Shown here: piece after piece, positions 44,401 to 56,700 of the stretch
How positions within the stretch are numbered: the first letter of the stretch is position 1
Layout of the letters: each line of letters begins with the position of its first letter
The notes under the pieces: model-generated
What the model was told of the DNA's origin: nothing
Database searches by the model: none
The model's input: the letters and a program-made list of their open reading frames with translations, nothing else
Program-made: the position numbers and the translations under genes
Assembly: GCA_030533445.1 (NCBI GenBank)
Contig: CM060083.1
Coordinates: 26,110,166 to 26,174,165, forward strand
DNA length: 64,000 nucleotides
DNA from: Cyprinodon diabolis
Taxonomy: Eukaryota; Chordata; Actinopteri; Cyprinodontiformes; Cyprinodontidae
Reading direction: 5' to 3'

Positions 44401-47400
44401 AGGAAAACTAGGCGGATGGTGCACGTAATATATGGGGTAAAAATACATGTAAAATAGATGAGATGAATATCAATGTGTCGTGGGCAGGGAGATAAATGAA
44501 AACAGGTTTTCCCTCTTACCTTAGGAGTGCTGGAGGCAGGAGGGTTTGGCGGAACTGGGTAGCTCTGACTCGAGATGGATCTGTTGGGAGAGGCTCCTCT
44601 GGAAGACGGACGAGACCTCCGGCCTCTGTAGCGGAAGCTTGCCATTACCTGTGTTGCTCCCTCCGGAAGGATGAACTTTTCCCGGAGCTCCATGTTGGTC
44701 CGGCCTTTAGCTAAAACATGAAAAACCAGAATGAGTCACAAAGAGATCAATGAACCATCAGGGATTGTAACCCTCTCTTTTTAGTGTGTTGAAGAGATGA
44801 TGACAAAGGTAATGATGATGATGATAATGATAATGATGATAACACTTTATTTTTTTACCACTTTATATTGGATTGGATTTGACAAATTCAACTTTTGTCC
44901 TGTTTTTAAACAGTTTTTGTCAAAAATTGCAGGTAAAGAAAAGTTTAAATGAATAATGTAACCACAACAAATATCCACATCCATATCAGTTGAATTAGTG
45001 GAAAACCTTAACTTGATGATGAAATAAAGTGTTAACGATGAGATGTTATTAGTCATCTAAGCAAGATTCATGCAGCATCACATTTCACCCACTCTGAGTA
45101 ACAGGAATCAAAACACTGCTACAGTACTTAATACATTATAAAACAGTCAAAATATTTCAGTAAATCAATTCAAAACTTGAATCATAGAATAGAACAGACA
45201 GAGTGATGCATTATAAGCATATATTTTAAAGACTTTAGATAGTACTAGATTACAGCAAACTCACCTAGAGCCATATATCCATGTGTTTTTGTTTTGTATA
45301 CAATCAATTCTTGGTTGGGGCTTGTTTTGGAATAATTACTCTATCATTGTAGCATGGCATAGAGACAATCAGCCTGTGGCTCTGCTGAAGTATGGACTTA
45401 ATAAAACACAGCAGACCAACAGCAGCGGATGACATAGCTCCAAAATTCATCACTGACTGTGGAAACTTTGCACTGGTCCAAAAACAAATTGGCAACTGAG
45501 CTTATCCACTCTCCCAATAGACACTGGAAGTCCAATTTTTTTCTGTAGCAAAAAAAATATCTAATCCATATTATCTGGTAAAGAAATATGACCATGATAG
45601 CCCATTGTCAGATTTTTAAATCTGCAGGCTGTTGCAATTCTGACTCTGTCCTCAGGTTAGAAATTCCAAATCTCCTGAGAATGCTAGACTTTTTCACAGG
45701 TATATGGATTCAGTATTTTCAATAGCAATGGCATCAATAGCTAAGCACAGTCTGCCAGTTAAATATAAAAAGCAGTCTTATCCAATATAGATTAGCCCAG
45801 AGGTCTGCAACCAGCGGCTCTGGAGTCTAAGTGGCTCTTTGGGCCCTCTACCATGGCTCTTAACAATGGCTAAAAATGATAAATAAGCCAACTATTGGTT
45901 TTGAATAAAGTCTAATAACAAATAGCAGTCTAAAAATCTTTAGCAGGTTTTCGAAAGAAAATTTGAAATTCATTTTTTTTTTTACAATAGAAGGACAATA
46001 AAAAATATCACAAATATGTTTTTAAGTATCTTGTTTGTCATTATCTTGGAAATTCTGTTTTTTAATTCTGTTTTTTTTCCATTTATGATCTTTTAGTCAA
46101 CACATAACATGCTACTGAAGAAAATCCACATTTTCTCTTTATGAAATTATTTACCCTTGTTTTAAACCCTAAAATACAAATTGTTTAAACAACCAATAAA
46201 AACTATTGGTTGTTTAAAATGGCAACAGATTTCCTACAGCAGATATTAGCAAAACAAATAGAGAGTTGTGTTTTAGTAAAATCTTGCATAATATTTGCAG
46301 CTCTAAATGACTTTTATTTGGCTGGATTCTGGGAATATTTTAAAGGTTGCAGATCCCTGGTTTAGCCCATAGCATACTAATAAAATACAATAAAACATGT
46401 TTATTAAACATTCCTTTCTTAAAACATCATAATATCAGACTTAATTTTGGTGCTTCGATTAGTTGTGATTAATCTATAATAGGGAAGCAGCGACTCCATG
46501 GGCAAATTAGTAGTTTCACAATCAGAATTTGCTCGTTCAAATTCAGCTTCTTCAAGTAATTTGACATATGCTCCAGGAGAAGGCATTAAAGTCTATATTG
46601 CCTACCTTTCTGTGTTTGAATTTAAGTGCAATCAGGTGAAAATCCCTGAACAAGTTCTCTCCATTTACCCCTAATAGAATATACTCAAAATATAATTTTT
46701 TTTTTTTTGCATTGAGTTACTGAAATGAATGTTATAATTTAATCAGATGCACTTTTTCATCTTTTTCTAAGCCAGCACTTGAACGACAACAAATAAAAAA
46801 AAACAGACAGCAGCAAAAAAATCAACCTGGCTGCAAAAAGTTGCTGTTTCATGCAATTTAAACGTGAAAATAATGCTGCTTCAGTTTAACGTATTAAAAA
46901 ATGTGGTTTACAGTCATGTTCTCAGACAACTCTGTATATTTACAGTTGTTAAAGTCACACAAGCCTCTCCTCTTGAATTCTTAAATAGTCTAAGGTCATG
47001 GATAAAGTGACAGAAGATGATGTGAGTCACACAAACAACTGCATGCATGAAAACCCAGCGGCAGCTGACTGGGAGTGTTTTCTGAGAATGCAGTTTATTC
47101 ACAGTGGAGCGCTTACACGCTGCTAGGTTACAGAAGTGATACACACCAGGACCAACACAAGCAGCACACACTCGGATGTGCAGACACACATACCGCCAGT
47201 GGGTTCATGGAGCAAGGTGAGAAAGTTTGAGATTTGCCAACCTATAGGAGACTGAGTAATTGAAGAGTTTGACTCCGAGCGCAACATTTTGCTCCCGTAG
47301 TGATGGACTAGAAGGAACGATACCGTGTTCAGCAGCAGGAGGGTTAAAGCAGGAGAAACATGGATTTATGTTAATGAAAAGGAAAGCAGAAACATGAAGA

Positions 47401-50400
47401 ACACTAAGGCTATGGATCAACAGTCACTTTTAAGGGCAAAAAACTTAAATATCCATATTCATTTAGCTGGTAAATGCACAATAACATATCAAAATGATAA
47501 GTACCCTTGTAACGGCCAAAAAAAGTTCCTGTGGCCAAAGAGGACCTTAGATTAACATTCTGCACTCTCTGGGAAAAAGAGGCTGTATTACGGTAATTAA
47601 TGCAAATTACTTATAGAAACCTGAGAGTATTTTCTCTAGCATCGTTATATCTGTTTTAATGTGAAAGGAAACACTGCTTAAAAGTAGCTGCTCTTTCACA
47701 CATATTAAGGTGACCTTTCTAGCTACAAAATATAAGTGACCCCCTATAAAAAGAAGGCTAAAAAGTAACTTAAATGCTGTTTATTACCAATCTCATAGAG
47801 ATCAGTATCAGTACCTCATAGGTTTTCAAAATCAGAGAGCAGAAATTAGCCACAAAACTCTAATCTGTCTCTTTTTACAACAGAGCTATAACTTGTACTC
47901 ATAATGGATTCAACAACTATATTTTGAAATGCACTAAGTCTTTAAATATGAAAGTTAGATAAATATTAATTTCTAATCAAGAAAGTATTTTTAAAAAGAA
48001 ATATCAACATTGCAATCATGCTGAATGTATTCATCAGTGTATTGCATTATATAATAAGAGTATTCTATTCATAAATTAAGGATGGTGTATCTTTATACTG
48101 ACACAACCATGAACTGGTAATTTTGGAGTGTATGAACCTTATGTGCACAAACATCTTTGCAGAATTTAACAAAAAAAAGATTGTTCCATTTCACTCATAT
48201 CCACAATGTTTACTTTCTGTCTGCTCTCACCTCGACAAGGGTCGTTCTTCACAAGGAATTCATCCAGAGCCATCCAGCCTCCGCCCACCCGCACCATTAC
48301 GGTGCTGCGTAAAATTCGCACAAGACGCAGCTGCTGAGAGTCTCCAAACTGAAATGGGCCGTAAGGAAAGCAAAAGGAGGAAATGTTAGAAACACTGCAA
48401 TGGAAGCTCAACTTCTGCTGTCAAACTAAAAAAAAGACTTCTTTGATGCATCACAGTGATAAATTTAGCACAGATTTTAGTGGAATGAGATTATATTAGT
48501 GAGGAAAATCAGCCTTGTGAGCAGTCTGGTTTTCTCTTTACAAAATCACATGCATATGTAGACACATAAAACATAAAAGTTTTATTATCAAAAGTCTCAA
48601 ATCACCCAAAGTTAAATCTAACTGGGTCTGTTCTTTTAGTGTGCACAGGGTGTTATTTTATGTGCACAGCCCTTCCTTTAGTACCCACAATAGGCTGATG
48701 TAAAGCCTGGATGAACGGTGTCATCTAAATTGTGAATTTCTGTGGCTGATGGTTCTATTTTATAACTGGTTCATGCAATCAGTTTTTCATAAACTGACAC
48801 AGCGCCTTTCATGTTTTTGGCTGGAACATCATTCCGGCTCAACATTCAGACCAGTGGGAGGTGAGAGTCATAAAAATTGAGGCTTCCTAACGGTTTCTGG
48901 AGCTAAGTAGAAAATGCATCAGTTTCTCAATTGTACCAGTTTTACAAACGGAACTGAATGATGTTTTATGTGTGTCATTTTTGCACATGTTAGTTCTCAC
49001 TGTAATAATCTCACTTCAGTTTCAGTCACATGCAGCTTAACCTATAACTGCAAGTTCAGCTTATTGAAAAAATTAAATAAAATTGAGTTGAAGGCATATG
49101 ATTATACCACCAGAGGGTACTAGTGTACAATAATTTGCCTCCATCTTAACAAATCATATACCATACAAACATTGAGCATTTCATGGACTTAAATGCTTCA
49201 AGCTTCATGAAAGTAATGACATGGCAGTTGGAGTTGCACAAAAACGTGCAAATGACAATCACAATTGCATGCTCTCTGTCCATACAACAGGCTGACATCA
49301 TGAACAAGGGAGCAAACATCCAACTCCAGCAACCTTTGTTGCACTTTCTACAGCTATAATTTAAATGCTGAGAATGCTGATGGCACTGATGCATATCAGA
49401 TGCAGCTAGCTCTGCTAACACAGTGGGGGAAAATGGGGGAATGGTTCAGGTTGTTTCTGTTTAATTAACCATAGTGTGACACTCAGACATGACCAAACAC
49501 TGATGATTTTCATCTAACTCCTTAAAACTGCTTCAGGTTTCTTGATATAATCTTTTATGATCATAAAAATGATTAAATGTGATTGGTGATTCTAATGATC
49601 AGAAACATTACAGGTGATGAAGTAAAGAAGAGGCACAAAGAAACAGCTAAAGAGTAACCATTTACCAGAATACAGCTTTCCAAAACCTCAACGTGTAGGT
49701 GGTGGGTAAGATTTTGATTTTCCCTGTTTGCTATTGTCTCATCGCCCATTAGGGAGTCATGTAAGCAGTGAACCAGACCAAACTGTCAAAAGAGTTATTT
49801 CAATTCAATGTTGAGTGATACATTAAGACAAACTGTTGCATAAGCCACCTCTTATACCCTTATCCAGTCTCACTAACCCTTATCTCAGATTGACTTTTTA
49901 ACATGTACAGTCTCTTGCAAAAATATTTCATACCCAGTCAACCATTTTACATGTATCCACAATACAACCATAATCCTTTTATGTATTTAATTTATACGAT
50001 TAACCGACACAATTTAATTTTATGTAAAATAGTTACAATTGGTATGGATACTTTTGCAAGACACTGTGATATCACAGAAAGATTTCTCATGAAAGGAAGG
50101 GAAATAAATGTTGATATCATTATAATTGCCCAACTTTGTAATTATTTCTCATAATGAGAAGTTGGCTGATGGATGAACCTCTGTCAGCCATTGTGAAGGT
50201 AAATCATTCCCATGACACTGAAGCATAAAAGCCAAGCAAACAGAAAGCGCTGTTAGATGCGCAGCTGATGAATTTATGCGAGAGAACCACTGAATACACA
50301 GCCTGAAATGGTGCTGGCAAGTCAATATTGTATTTTCTGAAACTCAAAAGCAGATATATAAACACATATGTGAACAGATGCAAAAGTTGTCATGTTGGGC

Positions 50401-50750
50401 TTTTAATAGATTTATCTGTTTGGTTTAAAAATAATAATCATGTGCTAATACAAATATTAACAGTATATATTTTTATTTTCTACTTCTGAGTTCCAGTCTA
50501 ATAACTGCAGCCAAGAATCTAGGCAGAAAGTGTTAACTGGACAGCAAACATGGTAAATGCAGAAAAGCATAAAGGATTTAAAAGGAACAGAACAGACATG
50601 AACACAGAGGACTTTGCATGTACCTGGTTTCCAAGGTAGAACTGGTGGAAAAAACAATAAAAACATATAAAAAAATTAGCAAAAGTTTAATGAATTTTTA
50701 CCCATTTAACACTTACCTTCATATACTGTAGACCCCCCAACCCCACCACC

Positions 50751-50799
<49 letters not shown>

Positions 50800-53700
50800 C
50801 ATATATATATTTACACAGTATATATCTGCCTTAGATAGACATGAGCTCTTTAAAACTAACATACACCACTTACCCTATATTTATTTGCTCCGATTTGTTC
50901 CACTTGAAATCTTTTTGGACATTTGCATTTTGCAACTTGACGTGTAACCTGCAAAGAGAGTGTTTATTACTGAACTGTCTCTTTAAAAAGAAAATTTGAT
51001 CTTTGGCCATAAAGGTTTTATATTACCTCATCTTCGATTTTGTCAGCATCAGTTAATGGCTTGTAGGCGTCTTTGTTTGGATGAAGAGCTGCCACAAACT
51101 CATAGTAGTCAATATAACCATCACCGTCTCTGTCGAATATGTCCGCTACGGCGCTCATCTCCAGGCGGCTAGTGGGGAATTCTTTGGAGAAGATGCAGTG
51201 TGTTAGTGTACTCTCAATTTGTCTTATTGTCTTTTGTCATTTTGGGTATAATTAAAAATGTCACTTTTTACAGGATGGTTGTAAGCTCTTTCATTAGTTG
51301 TGTAGTAGACACTTACTGGATGATAGAATTCCCTCTATGAACTCCTGTCGGGTCACTTTGCCATCCTGGTCCTTGTCAATCCGCCGGAAGAAGTCCATAA
51401 CACGAGACTTTTTGTGGTTCATCCAGCGCATGTAGCGTTTCCGCCAGACATCAAAGTCAAAGTTTGCAAATTCCTTTAACTAAACAAAAAAAAAGAAACA
51501 CTGAAAGTGAGAAAAATTTCTAAAAAAAAAAATGTGTTTACAAAAATGTGGAAGTCCTGATTTACCTCCTCAAGTCTGTCTAATGCGTCGTTGAGTTTCC
51601 TCCTTCTGTCCAAAGCCAGGAGCCACACATGCTGCCATTTGGTAACTAGCAGGTTAACTCGTGGGTTCTTGGTTTCAATTGGAGCTTGTGTTGTAGATGT
51701 GTACATAGTTTGTGCGGGAGAGCGTTTTCCTGTAGGTGAAAGATACAACTCCATATAAGAATAGTCATGATATCATTTACGCTGCCAAAAGGGGAAGATT
51801 AGGATGTTGAGTCACCATGCAGTGACTCAACACTTGGCCAGGTGCCTCAGATCACACTCTGGGCAGGATATGAAAGGGATACATACTTCCAGCTCGTCCT
51901 TTGTCCAGGACGGGGATCTGTGATTGAATGAGGGGCTCAGCAGCTGGTTTCCTTTTATGTGTTTTAGTGATTTTGTCAACATCTGGCTGCTTTCTTGTTA
52001 TTTCCTCCATGAAGGTCTGCAGAGGAAAGTAACAGCTACTGTAATTAAAACAGTCATAAAACCAAAACAGCTTGGGACAAGTAAATCGGAACCAATCAAA
52101 AGAAGTGTTTTTTTCCCATAGTTTGACTTCACCTGATGTTCTGCTATGAGGCTTTTGATTTCTTCAATTTCCTGAGGCAGTGTCTCTCTATCTCTGTCGC
52201 TGAGGTTAGTCTCAGCCCACTGCAGCCAGGTCAGCAAATTTTCCAACAGATCTTGAGTGGCTAACAGCTCAGTAAGGGCCAAGCCCAATCGCTGCTGGTG
52301 CTGTCTGACCCAGGCCTGTACCTGTAACAAAAGCATATATGAACTCCCGAGGTCTCCCTCTTTAAACATAGTTAGTTACTTCCACAAATTTATTTCAGAA
52401 GAACTTTAGATCTGGCCACATTTAACATATTGTGCCCTGAAACCTTTATGATATGTTTTTGAGACACTGCTAGTATGTTGTGATTAAAAACCCCTTTGTT
52501 TGCATGTGTCTCAATACTTGCCAAAGTGTTTTTTTTTATAAGTTCACCTCATAAAATAGGAAATTCTGAAAGAATTTCGAATACAATAAAATACATTTCG
52601 ATTTAGCAACTTCAAACAGTGCTAAATGTGGGAGCGGCTTCTGTCAGACCTACACTGAAAAAAAGTCAAACAGTTGTATTGACCCACAATACTGCAAATT
52701 GAGGAGGCAAACAATCATTTAATACATCATATCTGCTCCTCTGAGTTACAGGGGATAAAGAGGATCATTGTCCCTTCTAAAATCCACCAGCATCTCCTTA
52801 GTCTCATGCAGAAGCATTGTGTCTGCACCACCACATCAGGTGTTCGACCTCCTCTCTGTATTTAGACTCATCATTGTTTGTGCATCCCACTACTACTGTG
52901 TCATCTGCAAACCTCAATACATGAGAGCTTGACTTGTCTTGCATTCGTATGTCAGCAGAGCGAACAGCAGGGGCTCAGCAGGTAGTCCTGTGGTGAGGCA
53001 GTGCTGAGTTTGATGGAGGAAGGGACAGTGTTTTGGATTCTGATAGTCTTATATCTGTTGGTTAGGAAGTCCAGGACCCACTTCCCCAATTCATGACTAC
53101 AATTGTTAAGGCTATAGGTTGGGAATCATTCAGGCCTGTCCCTGTGGAACACTTGGGGACAGGGATAACAGTGGCAGAATTTAAGCAGGTTGGGAGAGGA
53201 GTGACAGTAAGGTGTTAAAGATGTCCGCAAACCCCTCAGACAGCTGGTCTGCACAGTCCCTTAGAACCTGCCCTGCAGCCTTACAGGAGTTGATTCCCTG
53301 AATGGTCTTCCTCATGCCTGGTGTAGCCACAGGGAGGGGCGTGTCACCAGGTGGTGATATGAGTCTGATGTTGATAGGGGTGTTGCGATCATCAAAGAGA
53401 GCAGAGGACCTTTTGAGATCATCTGGCAATGAGGGGGTCTATTGGGCTTTTTTCATCTCTGTTGTAGCCCGTGATCCATTTGATGCATCACCAGGACTTG
53501 AACAGGACCCAACTTAGTATTAAAGGAATTAAAATAAGGCTTAAACCGCGGGAGATGGAGATGCTGCTGCACCTATATGCAACGCCATGGCAATGGATGA
53601 ACCATACCCACACTGTTTCAAGTTTGAAAAATTGCCTTGTCAGTGTTTAGGGCTTACATTGTAACTAGTTTGTAGATCAGCTTTGCATATGCCATAAAGT

Positions 53701-56700
53701 TCTCACATATTTTCATGCATGCAAATCTTTTTAAGATCAAGCCATTAAATGTGTGAAACTAAAGGAGAAAGCTACTTCAACCAAAATCAGCTAGCTTATC
53801 TGCAAAATAGGTTGCTTTTGGTTCTTCTGTGGGTTCACAGAAATAAAGGTAAAAAAATGTGATTATTTAATTGACGACCTAACAAAACATAGTGACACCT
53901 CTCCCAAAGTTATCTTCTAAATTGCTAGTAGTGTGGCAAGACCTGTCTTCCTCAGGCTGGAGTTTAAATGTTATTATTCATGTTTAAGCTGTCCAATAAA
54001 AACAAAATAATCATCAGTTAATGGATACTAAATTTACAAATACCAGTGTATGTTCTTGACTGAAACTAGAGAAAATGGACATTAAAGTGTGTTGTAAGAC
54101 AAATACATATTGCATGAAAGGCATGCATAGCAGCTGCAAACTGACCTCCTCAAACCTGGCTTTAATGATGGTGTTCCAGTGCTTGATGGTTGTGATGGAG
54201 TCTGGATGGCATATGCTGAGAATAGCCTCCCCCATACTGGTTGCTTTATTCAGAGCAACTCGCTTCTCCTCCAGCTTTTTCATCAAATCCTTTAAAACAG
54301 CAAATAGAAAACTGTTTACATTTGGATTGGCTTATCTTTAGCAAACCTAAAAATAAAACATTGCTTGTGTGTGTTTTCATGTGAGAGCAATGCAGAACAA
54401 TTTTTGAAAGATTAAATCATAGGAAAAATAGAGTGCTCAGTTTTTGGCTTTAAGGAAGACATGGCTGACAGGTTACAAGCAAGTCTTGACTGTTTCTTTG
54501 AGGGGAAACATAATTCAAAATGTTGAGAAGCCTGATTTCTTTGATCTGCCTTTAAACCATCCCGTTGGGGAGCAGTGGGCTGCCATTGTGCAGCGCCCGG
54601 GGAGCAGTGTGGGGTTAAGGGTCTTTGCTTAGAGACCCAGCGTGGCAGTCTGTGGGGCAGGGTCTCGAGCTCAGAACCTGAGGAGTCCAAGCTAGAGTCC
54701 TGCACGGGTCTAGTTTTACCAACCCGCACCCGCCCGAACCCGTTAGGACAACTACCGAACCCGACCCGTCACCCGCAAATATCTTCAATTCAAATCCGAA
54801 CCCAACCCGACCCGTTGATATTTAACCCGCAACCCGACCCGTTAACACATCAAGTAATAGGCTATTGTACGCTGCGCTGCAGAACAGCGCCATTAACACT
54901 ACAGCAGACGTGTATGCACAGACTTTGGCCTTTTTGGAGGGAAGCCCACACTGCCGGCAGGGCTTTAAGCTACAACAAGGGTGACCCCAGTGCCTGATTA
55001 ATATAACATTTCTGATGTCCATAACAGCACACACGCATAAAAAAAAAAATCACCAACTACCCGCCCGCACTAAAAAAATATCCGCCCGACCCGTTTATTT
55101 TTATTTATGTATTTTTCACCCGCAAAAGAGCACTTTAGCGGGTGACCCGTCGGGGACCCGCGGGTACCCGACCCGTTGCAGGACTCTAGTCCAAGCTAAC
55201 GACTAGGCCGCCACTCCTAAGGAGAGGGGCAGCTTGTGAACGACGTGATGGAGGATGGGTATCTTTTTTATACTTACCTATCTCATCTCTTTAAGGATAA
55301 GATGCATTGATTAGACTTAAAAAATCTTGAGTAAAACAGAAAAATATGTGTGTAATGACATTAATAGATTTTGCTAAATAAATAAGAGACGGGTCTTAAG
55401 GACTCCTTCATCCACCAAGCAAGACAAGGTGTCTTTGTATTTTTTCTTCAGTTGGGTCAGAAAATTGTAGTTATTCACACAATCTGCCCAATAAATACAT
55501 CTCCGGCCTTTGAGAAAAGTTTTTTGTTTTACCTATTGTTATAATTGCTTTATGAGGATCCTTGGACCTACAGCAAGTGAATGCATGTATGTATGTCACT
55601 ATATTTAATATGAAAAACTATGATGACACTCAGAGATGCTAGTTGTTGGAAAAGAGGGACATGCAAAGTCTAGTTTGCTTGCATTTAGCATTTTTGCCCA
55701 TCCTTCTAAAGTATTTAACAATAAAATTATTTGCTTGCCTTGTGTTGTTCAATTAGCGCCCGCAGAGCTTCCTCGTCATCAGGCAGGCTACCATGAAAAC
55801 GCAAACTCTGTTCCGCCTCGGCTAGCCACTCCAGCAGGATATGAACAGAGGAATGAAATTCCTCAGCCTGCAGCAAGAAAAAGAAACATCAGTAAGGCTC
55901 AGAGTAATAGTTAATCTTCCATGTACAAAAACAAGAGACTTTGCGGTACCTGACATAGGGCCTGCTCAAGCCGGGTCTGCTTGGACACAGACAAGTTGCA
56001 CACAGTATCCCAGCGAGTGCTCAGCTCCTGCATCTGGGCTTTGACCCAGGAGGAGTCATCATGGCTATTCTCAACAAGCTCCTTTGCAGAACGCTTGAGA
56101 GCCTGAATGCTCACTGTGCGCTTTCCCAGCTCCTTTTGGAAAACCTACAAGAACAATTTCACAGAGGAGACAATCATATGATTCATCGGAGTGTAAAGCA
56201 TTCAACACTTTCTGGACTAATAAAAACCAATGTATAGAATTTGAGATATGTTATTCTATATACCGGACAAAACTGCTCACTATAAAGGGAATTATTACAG
56301 TGCCTTGCAAGGTGGTATTTGTCTTCAAACTTTCCTTTTTTTTAAAGGGGTATGGTCAAAGATTGTTACAGACCCAGGCCTTATGAGCTGGACTCTCGGC
56401 TTGTGTGCATATTTAAATTTGCCTTCCATCAGTTACTCTTAGTATTTACTAGTGTTGCGCCTATGCCATTTTTTTGGCCCTGATACCAATACCCGATACC
56501 TAGCTGTGCAGTATCGGCCGATACCATACCGATACCATCTGTTTGAAAATAATGTGTGTGTGTGTATATATGAAGAACTGCATAGGACTGCTACATAGTA
56601 CCAGTATCGGGGCCCCGCCCTATACTGGTATCAGTATCGGTGCAACACTAGTATTTACTATTCTTTGCTTTATCTTTAATAAACGTTATGCACCTTTAAC

